Source of the DNA: Ramlibacter sp. PS4R-6 | GTDB taxonomy: Bacteria > Pseudomonadota > Gammaproteobacteria > Burkholderiales > Burkholderiaceae_C | Length of the DNA: 64,000 nucleotides | Reading direction: 5' to 3' | Assembly (NCBI RefSeq): GCF_037572775.1 | Contig: NZ_JBBHKA010000001.1 | Span: 1,240,001 to 1,304,000, forward strand | Part shown: one piece after another, positions 52,941-63,794 of the stretch | How positions within the stretch are numbered: position 1 is the first letter of the stretch | Layout of the letters: each line of letters begins with the position of its first letter | The notes under the pieces: generated by a model | Told to the model about the DNA's origin: nothing | Seen by the model: only the letters and a program-made list of their open reading frames with translations | Database searches by the model: none | Position numbers and translations under genes: made by a program

Positions 52941-53759
52941 ATGAGCACCACGGACCCGACGGCCCTCGTCGAATGCCGGCACCTGAGCTTTGGCTACGGG
53001 GAGCGCCGCGTCTTGGACGACCTGTCCTTCACCGTGCCCCGCGGCAAGGTGACGGCCCTCATGGGCGCGTCCGGCGGCGGCAAGACCACGGTGCTGCGCC
53101 TGATCGGCGGGCAGGTCAAGCCCCAGGGCGGCGAGGTGCTGTTCGACGGGCATGACGTCGCGAAGATGGATGCCGGGACGCTGTACGCCGTGCGCCGGCG
53201 CATGGGCATGCTGTTCCAGTTCGGCGCGCTCTTCACCGACCTGTCGGTGTTCGAGAACGTGGCCTTCCCCTTGCGCGAACACACGAAGCTGCCCGAGGAC
53301 CTGCTGCGCGACATCGTGCTGATGAAGCTCAACGCCGTGGGCTTGCGCGGCGCCCGCGACCTGATGCCGCGCGAGGTCTCCGGCGGCATGGCGCGGCGCG
53401 TGGCGCTGGCGCGCGCCATTGCGCTGGATCCGGAACTGGTCATGTACGACGAACCCTTCGCCGGGCTGGACCCGATCTCGCTGGGCACCGCCGCGCAACT
53501 GATCCGGCGGCTCAACGACACGCTGGGCATCACCAGCATCGTGGTGTCGCACGACCTGGAGGAAACCTTCCTCATCGCCGACCAGGTGATCATCCTCGCG
53601 AACGGCAAGGTGGCCGCGCAGGGCACGCCACAGGAAGTGATGGCATCCAGGGACCCGCTGGTGGACCAGTTCGTGCACGCGCGCGAGGACGGGCCGGTGC
53701 CCTTCCACTACCCGGGGCCGACGGTGGCGCAGGACTTCGACCGGGGGCTCGCCCGATGA
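52941..53759 (+). CDS. mlaF: Phospholipid ABC transporter ATP-binding protein MlaF
   Basis: A 272-residue ABC ATPase: Walker [10 protein letters not shown], signature [14 protein letters not shown], Walker [14 protein letters not shown]. The SGGMxRR form is typical of MlaF/Ttg2A. It powers retrograde or anterograde glycerophospholipid transfer between the two membranes. It overlaps mlaE by ATGA. It opens an 11 kb co-oriented run extending to the end of the window. Confidence 0.95.
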   Translation: MSTTDPTALVECRHLSFGYGERRVLDDLSFTVPRGKVTALMGASGGGKTTVLRLIGGQVKPQGGEVLFDGHDVAKMDAGTLYAVRRRMGMLFQFGALFTDLSVFENVAFPLREHTKLPEDLLRDIVLMKLNAVGLRGARDLMPREVSGGMARRVALARAIALDPELVMYDEPFAGLDPISLGTAAQLIRRLNDTLGITSIVVSHDLEETFLIADQVIILANGKVAAQGTPQEVMASRDPLVDQFVHAREDGPVPFHYPGPTVAQDFDRGLAR

Positions 53760-54541
53760 TCCGCTGGCTCAATCCCTCGAACGTCGGCTATGCCACGCGC
53801 GGCAAGCTGGCCGACATCGGCTACGGCGCGCGATTGTTCGCGCGCCTCGTCGCGTCCTTCGGCGTCGCGATGCGCCGCTTCGGCCTCGTGCGCGACCAGG
53901 TGCACTTCCTGGGCAACTACTCGCTGGCGATCATCGCCGTGTCGGGGCTGTTCGTCGGCTTCGTGCTCGCGCTGCAGGGCTACTACACGCTGCAGCGCTA
54001 CGGCTCGGCCGAAGCGCTGGGGCTGCTCGTGGCGCTGAGCCTGGTGCGCGAGCTCGGGCCGGTCGTCAGCGCGCTCCTGTTCGCAGGGCGCGCCGGCACG
54101 TCGCTCACCGCCGAGATCGGCTTGATGAAAGCGGGCGAGCAGCTCTCGGCCATGGAAATGATGGCCGTCAACCCCGTGCAGCGCATCCTCGCGCCGCGGT
54201 TCTGGGGCGGAGTGATCGCCATGCCCATGCTCGCCGCGGTCTTCAGCGCGGTCGGCATCATCGGCGGCTGGATGGTCGGCGTGCTGCTGATCGGCGTGGA
54301 CGCCGGCGCCTTCTGGGGCCAGATGCAAGGCGGCGTCGATGTGTGGAAGGACGTGGGCAACGGCGTGGTCAAGAGCCTCGTGTTCGGCTTCACGGTGACC
54401 TTCGTCGCGCTGCTGCAGGGCTTCGAGGCGCAGCCCACTCCCGAAGGCGTGTCGCGCGCGACGACGCGCACCGTGGTCGTCGCCTCGCTCGCGGTGCTGG
54501 GCCTCGACTTCGTGCTCACCGCGATGATGTTCAGTATCTAG
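53756..54541 (+). CDS. mlaE: Lipid asymmetry permease MlaE
   Basis: A 261-residue permease of the MlaE family with five or six hydrophobic segments. Characteristic stretches: [40 protein letters not shown] and [18 protein letters not shown]. Partner of MlaF in the inner membrane. Confidence 0.95.
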   Translation: MIRWLNPSNVGYATRGKLADIGYGARLFARLVASFGVAMRRFGLVRDQVHFLGNYSLAIIAVSGLFVGFVLALQGYYTLQRYGSAEALGLLVALSLVRELGPVVSALLFAGRAGTSLTAEIGLMKAGEQLSAMEMMAVNPVQRILAPRFWGGVIAMPMLAAVFSAVGIIGGWMVGVLLIGVDAGAFWGQMQGGVDVWKDVGNGVVKSLVFGFTVTFVALLQGFEAQPTPEGVSRATTRTVVVASLAVLGLDFVLTAMMFSI

Positions 54542-54555
54542 GGAAGAAAGACGAA

Positions 54556-55053
54556 ATGGAACGCTCCAAAAGCGATGTGTGGGTCGGCCTCTTCGTGCTG
54601 CTGGGCGCGGCCGCGATCCTGTTCCTCGCGCTGCAGTCCGCCAACCTGCTGTCGCTGAGCTTCCAGCCGACCTACCGGGTCTTCGCGAAGTTCGACAACA
54701 TCGGCGGGCTCAAGCGCCAGGCGGCGGTCAAGAGCGCCGGCGTGGTGGTCGGCCGGGTCGAATCGATCGAGCTCGATGGCAAGAGCTTCCAGGCGCGCGT
54801 GGCCATGGCCGTGGAACAACGTTACACATTTCCCAAGGACAGTTCGGTCAAGATCCTGACAAGCGGGCTGTTGGGCGAGCAATACATTGGCGTGGAAGCC
54901 GGCGCCGACGACAAGAACCTCGCCGCCGGCGATACGATCACCAACACGCAGTCCGCGGTGGTGCTGGAAAACCTGATCGGCCAGTTCCTCTACAACAAGG
55001 CGGCCGAAGGCGGCGGCAATACGGCGGCACCAGGGGCGGCACCGAAAAAATGA
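54556..55053 (+). CDS. mlaD: MCE-domain lipid-binding protein MlaD
   Basis: A 165-residue protein with one N-terminal transmembrane helix (about 8-28) and one MCE domain (about 38-115; YRVFAKFDNIGGLKRQAAVKSAG in part, then LTSGLLGEQYIGVE). Hexameric MlaD rings sit on MlaE in the periplasm. The ATG at 54556 begins MERSKSDVWVGLFV, the usual start. It overlaps mlaA by ATGA (55050-55053). Confidence 0.95.
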   Translation: MERSKSDVWVGLFVLLGAAAILFLALQSANLLSLSFQPTYRVFAKFDNIGGLKRQAAVKSAGVVVGRVESIELDGKSFQARVAMAVEQRYTFPKDSSVKILTSGLLGEQYIGVEAGADDKNLAAGDTITNTQSAVVLENLIGQFLYNKAAEGGGNTAAPGAAPKK

Positions 55054-55913
55054 ACGACGACAGAGCAAGTGCCTTTCGCATCCTGCGCCTGGCGGCAGCC
55101 GGCGTGGTGTTCGCGCTGCTGACCGGCTGCGCGAGCATGATGGGACCCAACCCGCGCGATCCGCTCGAGCCTTTCAACCGCAAGATGGCCGAGTTCAACG
55201 AGCACGTCGACTCGATCGTGCTCAAGCCGGTGGCCACGGCGTACCGCAACGGCGTGCCGCCCGCGGGCCGCACCGCGGTGTCGAACTTCTTCGGCAACCT
55301 GCAGGACGCCTGGTCGGCCGTGAACAGCGTGCTGCAGCTGCGGCTGCAGGACGCGGGCGAGAGCTGGGCGCGCTTCCAGATCAATTCCACGGTCGGCTTC
55401 TTCGGCATCTACGACGCCGCGAGCCTGCTGAACATCGACAAGCACAAGGAAGACTTCGGCCAGACGCTGGGGCGCTGGGGCGTGCCTGCGGGGCCGTTCA
55501 TCGTGTTGCCCGTGCTCGGGCCGTCCACCTTGCGCGACGCCGCCGTGTTCCCCATCGAGCTGTACGGCGACCTGGTGTGGCACATGCCGCGCGGCGACGA
55601 GCGCAGCCTGCTGTCGGGGCTGCGCGCGGTGGACCGTCGCGCCAACCTGCTGCGGGCCAGCGACGTGCTGGACCAGGCGTCGCTCGACAAGTACAGCTTC
55701 ACGCGCGAGGCCTACCTGCAGCGCCGCCGCGCCGACGTGATGGATTTCAGGAACAGCAACGGCGGTGGGGCTCTCGGCAGCAAGCTGGGCATCGGCATCG
55801 GGAAAGACTCGGACCCGAAGGACGGCAAGGACAACGATGGTGCCGAGCCGCCCGAGCCCGACGCCGCCCCCGCCAAGCCGGCCGGACAACCGGCGCCGGC
55901 CCCCGCGCGTTGA
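55050..55913 (+). CDS. mlaA: Outer-membrane lipid asymmetry lipoprotein MlaA (VacJ)
   Basis: A 287-residue lipoprotein with lipobox LTGC (…FALLTGC) and the MlaA core (DPLEPFNRKMAEFNEHVD in part; FFGIYDAASLLNI; FGQTLGRWGVPAGPFIVLPVLGPS in parts). It removes misplaced phospholipids from the outer leaflet. The C-terminal 60 residues are Gly, Asp and Pro-rich, longer than in E. coli. Here it lies inside the mla operon, whereas in E. coli it is a separate gene. Confidence 0.94.
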   Translation: MNDDRASAFRILRLAAAGVVFALLTGCASMMGPNPRDPLEPFNRKMAEFNEHVDSIVLKPVATAYRNGVPPAGRTAVSNFFGNLQDAWSAVNSVLQLRLQDAGESWARFQINSTVGFFGIYDAASLLNIDKHKEDFGQTLGRWGVPAGPFIVLPVLGPSTLRDAAVFPIELYGDLVWHMPRGDERSLLSGLRAVDRRANLLRASDVLDQASLDKYSFTREAYLQRRRADVMDFRNSNGGGALGSKLGIGIGKDSDPKDGKDNDGAEPPEPDAAPAKPAGQPAPAPAR

Positions 55914-56004
55914 ATTGCAGCAAGTTGCAAGGATGGGCCCGCGGCCGGAACCGCCGGGCACGGCCGGGTTCCAACCGGCAACATCCGAACCGAAAGGGAA
56001 ACGA

Positions 56005-56646
56005 ATGAAAAGACGCACTTTCAACCAGTGGGGTGCCTGCCTCGCCGCCGTGGCCGCGCTCGGCCTGCCGACGTTCGCGTTCGCTGCGGACGAGGCACCC
56101 GATGCCTTCATCAAGCGCCTGTCCGACGAGGTGCTGGGCCAGATCAAGGGCGACGAGAAGATCCGCGCGGGCGATGTCTCCCGCATCCAGGCCCTGGTCG
56201 ACACGAAAATCCTGCCCAACGTCAACTTCGCGCGCATGACGGCGGCCACCGTGGGCCCGGCATGGCGCCAGGCCACGCCCGAGCAGAAGTCCCGCCTGCA
56301 GGAGGAATTCAAGACCCTCCTGCTGCGCACGTATGCCGGCGCGCTGGCGCAGGTCAACGAGCAGACGGTCAGCGTCAAGCCGATGCGCAGCGCGCCGGAG
56401 GACAGCGAGGTCGTCGTGCGCACCGAAATCCGCGGCCGCGGCGACCCGATCCAGCTCGACTACCGGCTGGAGAAAACGCCGGGCCAGGGCGCGGGCTGGA
56501 AGATCTACAACCTCAACGTGCTGGGCGTGTGGCTGGTGGAAACCTACCGCACCCAGTTCGCCGAGGTCACCAGCAGCAAGGGCGTGGAAGGCCTGATCGC
56601 CGCGCTCGCCGAGCGCAACAAGCAGAACGCGGCGAAGAAGGGCTGA
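56005..56646 (+). CDS. mlaC: Periplasmic phospholipid-binding protein MlaC
   Basis: A 213-residue Ttg2D/MlaC shuttle protein. The signal peptide runs to about residue 28 (TFAFAADE) and starts KRRTFNQW, which looks slightly Tat-like. The core has LVDTKILPNVNFARMTAATVG and YRLEKTPGQGAGWKIYNLNVLGVWLVETYRTQF in parts. It carries lipids between MlaA and MlaFEDB. It is 91 bases after mlaA and shares one base with mlaB (TGATG). Confidence 0.94.
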   Translation: MKRRTFNQWGACLAAVAALGLPTFAFAADEAPDAFIKRLSDEVLGQIKGDEKIRAGDVSRIQALVDTKILPNVNFARMTAATVGPAWRQATPEQKSRLQEEFKTLLLRTYAGALAQVNEQTVSVKPMRSAPEDSEVVVRTEIRGRGDPIQLDYRLEKTPGQGAGWKIYNLNVLGVWLVETYRTQFAEVTSSKGVEGLIAALAERNKQNAAKKG

Positions 56647-56918
56647 TGCTCGTCCTGCCCGCCGAACTGACGCACGACCAGGCGACGGCCTGCTGCCGCA
56701 TGCTGGCCGAGGCGCTGCGGCGCCAGCCGGAGACGGCGGTCGTCGCCGATGCGGCGGCGCTGGAGCGCTTCGATTCGTCGGCGCTGGCGGTGCTGCTGGA
56801 GTGCCGGCGCGAGGCGCTGGCCATCGGCAAGACCTTTTCGGTTGCGCGCATGCCGCAGCGCCTGCGCGAACTGGCCACCGTCTACGGCGTGGCCCAGCTC
56901 CTGCCCGCGGCGCCTTGA
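56646..56918 (+). CDS. mlaB: STAS-domain protein MlaB
   Basis: A 90-residue STAS protein: VVADAAALERFDSSALAVLLECRREA carries the conserved D-S-S-A-L of the anti-sigma-antagonist fold, and VYGVAQLLPAA closes the domain. MlaB binds MlaF and activates the transporter. It overlaps the mlaC stop by one base. Confidence 0.9.
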   Translation: MLVLPAELTHDQATACCRMLAEALRRQPETAVVADAAALERFDSSALAVLLECRREALAIGKTFSVARMPQRLRELATVYGVAQLLPAAP

Positions 56919-56950
56919 CCTTGCTTGGGCAGGGAGGGCACCCCGCCCCG

Positions 56951-56956
56951 TAAAAT
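56951..56956 (+). promoter_or_regulatory. -10-like hexamer before the YadG-type gene
   Basis: TAAAAT, 5 of 6 to consensus, ends eleven bases before the ATG at 56968, with no Shine-Dalgarno. It could start an internal transcript of the mla-his run. Confidence 0.35.
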
Positions 56957-56967
56957 CACGGGCTCCC

Positions 56968-57882
56968 ATGCCCGCGATCTCCTTCCAGTCGGTCACCAAG
57001 ACCTTTCCCTCGCGCGGCGGCGGCACCTTCAAGGCGCTGGACGACGTCTCCTTCGACATCGAGGAGGGCGAGTTCTTCGGCCTGCTGGGCCCCAACGGCG
57101 CCGGCAAGACCACCTTGATTAGCATCCTCGCCGGGCTCGCCCGCGCCACCGGCGGCCGCGTGACCGTGCACGGCCACGACGTGGTCACGGAGTACGCGCA
57201 GACGCGCCGCCAGCTGGGCGTCGTGCCGCAGGAGCTCGTCTTCGACCCCTTCTTCTCGGTGCGCGAGACGCTGAAGATCCAGTCCGGCTACTTCGGCGTG
57301 AAGGGCAACGACGCCTGGATCGACGAACTGCTCGCCAGCCTGGGGCTGGCCGACAAGGCCAACGCCAACATGCGCCAGCTCTCCGGCGGCATGAAGCGGC
57401 GCGTGCTGGTGGCGCAGGCGCTGGTGCACAAGCCGCCGGTGATCGTGCTGGACGAGCCGACGGCGGGCGTGGACGTGGAACTGCGGCAGACCCTGTGGCA
57501 CTTCATCGCGCGCCTGAACAAGGAAGGCCACACGGTCCTGCTCACCACGCACTACCTCGAGGAGGCCGAGGCGCTGTGCAACCGCATCGCCATGCTCAAG
57601 GCGGGCCGCGTGGTGGCGTTGGCGCGCACCAGCGAATTGCTCAAGGCGGCATCGAGCAACGTGCTGCGCTTCAAGATGGACGGGGCGCTACCGGAAGGGT
57701 TCGCCGCCAAGGCGCGCGTGACGGGGCGCATCGTGCAGCTGCCGGCGCACGACGCGCACGAGATCGAGCAGTACCTCGCGGCGATCCGCCAGGCCGGGCT
57801 GCGCGTGGAGGACGTCGAGATCCGCAAGGCCGACCTCGAGGACGTCTTCCTCGACGTGATGTCGGAGAAGGCGGCGGCATGA
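56968..57882 (+). CDS. ABC exporter ATP-binding protein (YadG-like)
   Basis: A 304-residue ABC ATPase of the drug/polysaccharide exporter type: Walker A LLGPNGAGKTT, signature LSGGMKRRVLVAQA, Walker B VIVLDEPTAGVD, and H-loop LTTHYLEEAEAL. The C-terminal 80 residues form the DUF4162-like extension. It pairs with the ABC-2 permease that overlaps it by ATGA. YadGH in E. coli has no settled substrate. Confidence 0.9.
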   Translation: MPAISFQSVTKTFPSRGGGTFKALDDVSFDIEEGEFFGLLGPNGAGKTTLISILAGLARATGGRVTVHGHDVVTEYAQTRRQLGVVPQELVFDPFFSVRETLKIQSGYFGVKGNDAWIDELLASLGLADKANANMRQLSGGMKRRVLVAQALVHKPPVIVLDEPTAGVDVELRQTLWHFIARLNKEGHTVLLTTHYLEEAEALCNRIAMLKAGRVVALARTSELLKAASSNVLRFKMDGALPEGFAAKARVTGRIVQLPAHDAHEIEQYLAAIRQAGLRVEDVEIRKADLEDVFLDVMSEKAAA

Positions 57883-58634
57883 AAGGGTGGGAGACGCTCT
57901 TCTACAAGGAGGTGCTGCGCTTCTGGAAGGTGAGCTTCCAGACCGTGGCGGCGCCCGTGCTCACCGCCGTCCTGTACATGCTGATCTTCGGCCACGTGCT
58001 GTCGGACCATGTGAAGGTCTACGGCAGCGTGAGCTACACCGCGTTCCTGGTGCCCGGCCTCGTGATGATGAGCGTGCTGCAAAACGCCTTCGCCAACAGC
58101 TCCTCGTCGCTGGTGCAAAGCAAGATCACGGGCAACCTCGTGTTCCTGATGCTCACGCCGCTGTCGCACTGGAGCTGGTTCGTCGCCTACGTCGGCGCTT
58201 CCGTGGCGCGCGGCCTGATGGTCGGCCTCGGGGTGTTCGTCGTCACGGCGATCTTCGGCCAGCCCGGCTTCGCCCAGCCGCTGTGGATCCTGGTGTTCGC
58301 GTTGCTCGGCTCGGCCATGATGGGCGCGCTGGGCCTGATCGCGGGCCTGTGGGCCGAGAAGTTCGACCAGATGGCGGCCTTCCAGAACTTCATCATCATG
58401 CCGATGACGTTCCTGTCGGGCGTGTTCTATTCGATCCACTCGCTGCCGGACTTCTGGCAGCGCGTGAGCCACCTCAACCCGTTCTTCTACATGATCGACG
58501 GCTTCCGCTACGGCTTCTTCGGCGTCAGCGACGTCTCGCCCTGGCTGAGCTTCGCGGTCGTCGCGGCCGCCCTGCTGGTGGTGGGCGGCGTTGCCGTGAA
58601 TCTGCTGCGCACAGGCTACAAAATCCGGGCATGA
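57879..58634 (+). CDS. ABC-2 type permease (YadH-like)
   Basis: A 251-residue inner-membrane permease with six helices and an ABC-2 signature (FQNFIIMPMTFLSGVFYSIHSLP in parts, followed by HLNPFFYMIDGFRYGFFG). Partner of the preceding ATPase. It sits between mlaB and ibaG, where E. coli has no gene. It overlaps the BolA-family gene by ATGA. Confidence 0.91.
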   Translation: MKGWETLFYKEVLRFWKVSFQTVAAPVLTAVLYMLIFGHVLSDHVKVYGSVSYTAFLVPGLVMMSVLQNAFANSSSSLVQSKITGNLVFLMLTPLSHWSWFVAYVGASVARGLMVGLGVFVVTAIFGQPGFAQPLWILVFALLGSAMMGALGLIAGLWAEKFDQMAAFQNFIIMPMTFLSGVFYSIHSLPDFWQRVSHLNPFFYMIDGFRYGFFGVSDVSPWLSFAVVAAALLVVGGVAVNLLRTGYKIRA

Positions 58635-58876
58635 CCGCCGCCGAACTGCACGCCATCATCAGCGCGGGCCTCGCCTGCGACCACCTGGAGGTGACCGGGG
58701 ACGGCCGCCACTGGGAGGCGGTCGTGGTGTCCCCGGAGTTCGAGGGCCGCCGGCTGATCCAGCGCCACCAGCGGGTCTACGCCACGCTGGGTGAGAGAAT
58801 GCGGACTGACGAGGTGCACGCGCTCTCGATCAAGGCCCTGACGCCCGCCGAATGGGCGTCCACCAGCCAGCATTGA
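58631..58876 (+). CDS. ibaG: BolA/IbaG family protein
   Basis: An 81-residue BolA-fold protein: [30 protein letters not shown] in parts, with a conserved His after the R-x-x-R-x segment ([11 protein letters not shown]). IbaG-type proteins bind iron-sulfur clusters with monothiol glutaredoxins. It is directly followed by murA, as in E. coli. Confidence 0.9.
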   Translation: MTAAELHAIISAGLACDHLEVTGDGRHWEAVVVSPEFEGRRLIQRHQRVYATLGERMRTDEVHALSIKALTPAEWASTSQH

Positions 58877-58880
58877 ACAC

Positions 58881-60143
58881 ATGGACAAGTTGTTGATCCG
58901 CGGGGGGCGCGAGCTCCACGGCGAAGTCCGGATTTCCGGCGCGAAGAATGCGGCACTGCCGGAGCTGTGCGCCGCCCTGCTCACCGACGAGCCGGTGGTG
59001 CTCGAGAACGTCCCGCGCCTGCAGGACGTCGCCACCATGGCCAAGCTCATCAAGAACATGGGCGTGGCGGTGGAACGCGACGAAAGCCGCGTGCGCATCG
59101 ACGCGAAGGACCTGCACTTCCCGGAGGCGCCGTACGAGCTGGTGAAGACGATGCGCGCTTCGGTGCTCGCGCTGGGCCCGCTGCTTGCGCGCTTCGGCGA
59201 GGCCACCGTGTCGCTGCCGGGCGGCTGCGCCATCGGCTCGCGCCCGGTCGACCAGCACATCAAGGGCCTGCAGCAGATGGGCGCCGACATCGTGGTCGAG
59301 CACGGCTACATGATCGCCAAGCTGCCCAAGGGCCGCGACCGCCTGAGGGGCGCGAGCATCCGCACCGACATGATCACCGTGACGGGCACCGAGAACTTCA
59401 TGATGGCCGCGGCGCTGGCCGAAGGCGAGACCGTGCTGGAGAACCCGGCGCAGGAGCCCGAGATCACCGACCTGGGCGAGATGCTCAACGCCATGGGCGC
59501 GAAGGTGAAGGGCCACGGCACGCCGCGCATCACGATCGAAGGCGTCGCCAGGCTGCATGGCTGCACGCACAGCGTCGTGCCGGACCGCATCGAGACCGGC
59601 ACCTTCCTGTGCGCGGTGGCGGCCACGGGCGGTGACGTGCTGCTGCGCGGCGGGCGCGCCGACCACCTCGAGGCCGTGATCGACAAGCTGCGCGACGCCG
59701 GCGCGACGGTCGAAGCCGTTCCCGAAGGCATCCGCGTGCGCTCGAAGGGGCGGCTGCAGGCGCAAAGCTTCCGCACGACGGAATACCCGGGTTTCCCGAC
59801 GGACATGCAAGCGCAGTTCATGGCGCTCAACGCGATCGCCGAAGGCTCGTCGAAGACCACGGAAACGATCTTCGAGAACCGCTTCATGCACGTGAACGAG
59901 CTGGTGCGGCTGGGCGCGCGTATCCAGGTCGACGGCAAGTTCGCCATCGTCGAGGGGGTGGAGCGCCTCTCCGGCGCGACCGTGATGGCCACCGACCTGC
60001 GCGCCTCCGCGTCGCTGGTGATCGCCGGCCTCGTCGCCGAAGGCGAGACGCTGGTCGACCGCATCTACCACCTGGACCGCGGCTACGACCAGATGGAACT
60101 CAAACTGCGCGGCATCGGCGCCGACATCGAACGGATCAAGTAA
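58881..60143 (+). CDS. murA: UDP-N-acetylglucosamine 1-carboxyvinyltransferase
   Basis: A 420-residue MurA, first committed step of peptidoglycan synthesis. The catalytic cysteine is C116 in [15 protein letters not shown], so it should be fosfomycin-sensitive rather than a Cys-to-Asp variant. K22-N23 ([10 protein letters not shown]) and the ending [20 protein letters not shown] are typical. Four bases after ibaG. It uses the UDP-GlcNAc made by GlmU. Confidence 0.97.
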   Translation: MDKLLIRGGRELHGEVRISGAKNAALPELCAALLTDEPVVLENVPRLQDVATMAKLIKNMGVAVERDESRVRIDAKDLHFPEAPYELVKTMRASVLALGPLLARFGEATVSLPGGCAIGSRPVDQHIKGLQQMGADIVVEHGYMIAKLPKGRDRLRGASIRTDMITVTGTENFMMAAALAEGETVLENPAQEPEITDLGEMLNAMGAKVKGHGTPRITIEGVARLHGCTHSVVPDRIETGTFLCAVAATGGDVLLRGGRADHLEAVIDKLRDAGATVEAVPEGIRVRSKGRLQAQSFRTTEYPGFPTDMQAQFMALNAIAEGSSKTTETIFENRFMHVNELVRLGARIQVDGKFAIVEGVERLSGATVMATDLRASASLVIAGLVAEGETLVDRIYHLDRGYDQMELKLRGIGADIERIK

Positions 60144-60146
60144 ATC

Positions 60147-60806
60147 GTGCTCACGCTCGCGCTTTCGAAAGGCCGCATCTTCGACGAGACCCTGCCCCTG
60201 CTCAAGGCGGCCGGGATCGAGGTGCTGGACGACCCCGAGAAATCGCGCAAACTGATCCTGGCGACCTCGCGCCCCGACGTGCGGGTGGTGATCGTGCGCG
60301 CCAGCGACGTGCCGACCTACGTCCAGTACGGTGGCGCCGACCTGGGCGTGACGGGGCTGGACACGCTGATCGAGCACAACGCCTCCTGGGGCAGCGGCAC
60401 CGGCCTGTACCAGCCGCTGGACCTGCAGATCGCCAAGTGCCGCGTGAGCGTGGCCGTGCGCTCCGATTTCGACTACGCCAGCGCGGTCAAGCAGGGCTCG
60501 CGCCTGAAGGTCGCGACCAAGTACGTGAACATCGCGCGCGAGTTCTTCGCCGCCAAGGGCGTGCACGTGGACCTGATCAAGCTGTACGGCAGCATGGAAC
60601 TGGCGCCCCTGACGGGCCTGGCCGACGCCATCGTCGACCTCGTGTCCACCGGCGGCACGCTCAAGGCCAACAACTTGGTCGAGGTCGAGCGCATCATGGA
60701 CATCAGCTCGCGGCTGGTCGTGAACCAGGCGGCGCTGAAGCTGAAGCAGGAAGCGATGCGGCGCGTCATCGACGCGGTGGGCGCCGCCATCGGGAAACAG
60801 GCATGA
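60147..60806 (+). CDS. hisG: ATP phosphoribosyltransferase, short form
   Basis: A 219-residue HisG ([57 protein letters not shown] in parts). The C-terminal regulatory domain of long HisG is absent, so this form should need the HisZ regulatory subunit, which is not in this window. The start is GTG three bases after murA. It begins the histidine genes and overlaps hisD by ATGA. Confidence 0.96.
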   Translation: MLTLALSKGRIFDETLPLLKAAGIEVLDDPEKSRKLILATSRPDVRVVIVRASDVPTYVQYGGADLGVTGLDTLIEHNASWGSGTGLYQPLDLQIAKCRVSVAVRSDFDYASAVKQGSRLKVATKYVNIAREFFAAKGVHVDLIKLYGSMELAPLTGLADAIVDLVSTGGTLKANNLVEVERIMDISSRLVVNQAALKLKQEAMRRVIDAVGAAIGKQA

Positions 60807-62122
60807 GCCCGACCGCCCGGCCGCTGCGACTCGCGACGACCGACGCCGGTTTCGAGCAGCGCTTCGCCGAGCGCCTGCACTGGTCCGCCGAGACGGACGC
60901 GGGCGTCGAGCAGGCGGTCGAGAAGATCATTGCGGACGTGCGCGCCCGCGGCGACGCGGCGGTCCTGGAATACACCAACCGGTTCGACAAGCTCGGCGCG
61001 ACGTCGATGGGCGCGCTGGAGCTCGGCCAGGGGCAGCTCAAGGCGGCGTTCGACGGCTTGCCCGCCGCGCAGCGCGACGCACTCGAAGCGGCTGCCCGGA
61101 GGATTCGCAGCTACCACGAGGCGCAGAAGAAGGCTGGTGGCGAAAGCTGGTCCTACCGCGACGAGGACGGCACGCTGCTGGGGCAGAAGGTCACGCCGCT
61201 CGATCGCGTCGGCACCTATGTGCCGGGCGGCAAGGCCGCGTATCCGTCCAGCCTGCTCATGAACGTGATCCCGGCGCACGTCGCCGGCGTGTCCGAGATC
61301 ATCATGGTCGTGCCGCACCCCGGTGCGCAGAATGCGCTGCTGCTGGCCGCAGGGTATGTGGGCGGCGTGCACCGCGCCTTCACCATCGGCGGCGCGCAGG
61401 CCGTCGCCGCATTGGCATACGGGACGGCCACGGTTCCGCGTGTCGACAAGATCACCGGGCCCGGCAACGCCTACGTCGCCAGCGCCAAGCGCCGCGTCTT
61501 CGGCCAGGTCGGCATCGACATGATCGCGGGCCCGAGCGAGATTCTCGTGCTCGCCGACGGCACCACGCCGCCCGACTGGGTGGCGATGGACCTCTTTTCG
61601 CAGGCCGAGCACGACGAGCTCGCGCAGTCCATCCTGCTGTGCCCGGACGCCGCCTACATCGACCGCGTGCAGGCCGAGATCGACCGCCTGCTGCCCGAGC
61701 TGCCGCGCAAGGACATCATCGCCAAGTCGATGAACGGCCGCGGTGCGCTGATCCACACGCGCACGATGGAAGAGGCCTGTGCGATCAGCAACCGCATCGC
61801 GCCGGAGCACCTCGAGATCGCCAGCCGCAAGCCCGAGTACTGGGAGCCGCTGCTCAAGCACGCCGGTGCGATCTTCCTCGGCGCCTTCACCAGCGAGTCG
61901 CTGGGCGACTACTGTGCGGGCCCCAACCACGTGCTGCCCACAAGCAGCACGGCGCGCTTCTCCAGCCCGCTGGGCGTGTACGACTTCCAGAAGCGCAGCA
62001 GCCTGATCGAGGTGAGCGAGGCGGGTGCGCAGAAACTCGGCGCCATCGCAGCGGAGCTCGCCTACGGCGAGGGGCTGCAGGCGCATGCGCGCGCTGCCGA
62101 AATGAGGATGAAGAAACGATGA
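60803..62122 (+). CDS. hisD: Histidinol dehydrogenase
   Basis: A 439-residue HisD catalysing the last two steps of histidine synthesis. [57 protein letters not shown] and [11 protein letters not shown] (zinc/catalytic residues) and [14 protein letters not shown] are present. It is linked to hisG and hisC by ATGA overlaps. Confidence 0.97.
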   Translation: MSPTARPLRLATTDAGFEQRFAERLHWSAETDAGVEQAVEKIIADVRARGDAAVLEYTNRFDKLGATSMGALELGQGQLKAAFDGLPAAQRDALEAAARRIRSYHEAQKKAGGESWSYRDEDGTLLGQKVTPLDRVGTYVPGGKAAYPSSLLMNVIPAHVAGVSEIIMVVPHPGAQNALLLAAGYVGGVHRAFTIGGAQAVAALAYGTATVPRVDKITGPGNAYVASAKRRVFGQVGIDMIAGPSEILVLADGTTPPDWVAMDLFSQAEHDELAQSILLCPDAAYIDRVQAEIDRLLPELPRKDIIAKSMNGRGALIHTRTMEEACAISNRIAPEHLEIASRKPEYWEPLLKHAGAIFLGAFTSESLGDYCAGPNHVLPTSSTARFSSPLGVYDFQKRSSLIEVSEAGAQKLGAIAAELAYGEGLQAHARAAEMRMKKR

Positions 62123-63192
62123 GCGCACTGGACCGCGCGAAGAAGGTGTTCCGCCAGGACGTGCAATCCATGCACGCCTATGCCATCCAGCCGTCCGCCG
62201 GCCTGCTGAAGCTCGACGCGATGGAGAACCCGCACCGGCTGTCCCCCGCGCTGCAGGAGGAGTTGGGACGCCGCCTCGGCGCAGTGGCGCTGAACCGCTA
62301 CCCCGGCGAACGCGTGAACGACCTGCGCCGCGCGCTGGCGCAGCACGCCAACATGCCGGAGGGCTGCGACCTCATGCTGGGCAACGGCTCGGACGAGATC
62401 ATCTCGCTGATCGCCATGGCCTGCGACATCCCGGGCGCGTCCATCCTGGCGCCGCTGCCCGGCTTTGTGATGTACGGCATGAGCGCGCAGCTGCAGGGGC
62501 TGAAGTTCATCGAGGTGCCGCTCACGCCGGACTTCGAGCTGGATGGCCCCGCGATGCTGGCGGCCATCCGCGAGCACCAGCCGACCATCGTCTACCTCGC
62601 CTACCCGAACAACCCGACGGCCAACCTGTGGGACGACCGCGTGATCGAGCAGATCTTCGAGGCGGCGCCCGGCCTGGTCGTGATGGACGAGGCCTACCAG
62701 CCCTTCTCCAGCCGCACCTGGGCCGGCCGCCTCGGGAAGTACCCGCACGTCCTTCTGATGCGCACCATGAGCAAGTTCGGCCTGGCCGGCGTGCGCATCG
62801 GCTACCTGATCGGCCGCAAGGAGCTCGTGGCCGAGATCGACAAGGTGCGCCCGCCCTACAACATCAGCGTGCTCAACTGCGAGTGCGCGCTGTTCGCGCT
62901 GGAGCACGCCGAAGTCTTTGCGCAGCAGGCCAGGGAGCTGCGCGCCGAGCGCGAGCGCCTGCAGTTCGCCCTGCGCGAAATGCCGGGCGTGAAGGCCTGG
63001 CCCAGCGACGCCAACATGATCCTGGTGCGTGTGCCCGACGCCCCAAAGGCGTTCGACGGCCTGAAATCGCATGGCGTCCTGGTGAAGAACGTTTCTAAAA
63101 TGCACCCATTGCTGGCCAACTGCCTGCGCCTGACCGTCGGGACGCACGACGAGAACACGCGCATGCTGCAGGCACTGGCCGCATCCCTATGA
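62119..63192 (+). CDS. hisC: Histidinol-phosphate aminotransferase
   Basis: A 357-residue PLP enzyme of fold type I. Motifs: [42 protein letters not shown], and the PLP lysine K219 in [19 protein letters not shown] overlaps on both sides keep it coupled to hisD and hisB. Confidence 0.95.
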   Translation: MSALDRAKKVFRQDVQSMHAYAIQPSAGLLKLDAMENPHRLSPALQEELGRRLGAVALNRYPGERVNDLRRALAQHANMPEGCDLMLGNGSDEIISLIAMACDIPGASILAPLPGFVMYGMSAQLQGLKFIEVPLTPDFELDGPAMLAAIREHQPTIVYLAYPNNPTANLWDDRVIEQIFEAAPGLVVMDEAYQPFSSRTWAGRLGKYPHVLLMRTMSKFGLAGVRIGYLIGRKELVAEIDKVRPPYNISVLNCECALFALEHAEVFAQQARELRAERERLQFALREMPGVKAWPSDANMILVRVPDAPKAFDGLKSHGVLVKNVSKMHPLLANCLRLTVGTHDENTRMLQALAASL

Positions 63193-63785
63193 CCACCGCA
63201 CGCATCGCCGAAGTCACCCGCAACACCGCCGAGACGCAGATCACGGCGCGCGTGAACCTGGACGGCACCGGCAAGGCAAGCCTCGCCACCGGCATCGGCT
63301 TCTTCGACCACATGCTGGACCAGATCGCGCGCCACGGCCTGCTGGACTTGGACGTCCAGGCCAAGGGCGACCTGCACATCGACGGCCACCACACGGTGGA
63401 GGACGTGGGCATCGCCATCGGCCAGGCGGTGGCCAAGGCCATCGGCGACAAGAAGGGCATCCGCCGCTACGGCCACGCCTACGTGCCGCTCGACGAGGCG
63501 CTGTCGCGCGTGGTCATCGACTTCTCCGGCCGCCCCGGCCTGGTGATGAACGTGCCGTTCAAGAGCGGCATGATCGGCACCTTCGACAGCCAGCTGGCGC
63601 ACGAGTTCTTCCAGGGCTTCGTGAACCACGCCTTCGTCACGCTGCACATCGACAACCTGCGCGGCGAGAACGCGCACCACCAGTGCGAGACGGTCTTCAA
63701 GGCCTTCGCCCGCGCCCTGCGCGCGGCGGTGGAGCTGGACCCGCGCAGCGCCGGCACCGTCCCGTCCACGAAGGGGTCGCTCTAG
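63189..63785 (+). CDS. hisB: Imidazoleglycerol-phosphate dehydratase
   Basis: A 198-residue monofunctional IGPD (no phosphatase domain). The metal-binding motifs are [24 protein letters not shown] and [18 protein letters not shown]. Ends ten bases before hisH. Confidence 0.97.
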   Translation: MTTARIAEVTRNTAETQITARVNLDGTGKASLATGIGFFDHMLDQIARHGLLDLDVQAKGDLHIDGHHTVEDVGIAIGQAVAKAIGDKKGIRRYGHAYVPLDEALSRVVIDFSGRPGLVMNVPFKSGMIGTFDSQLAHEFFQGFVNHAFVTLHIDNLRGENAHHQCETVFKAFARALRAAVELDPRSAGTVPSTKGSL

Positions 63786-63794
63786 GCGCCTTTC

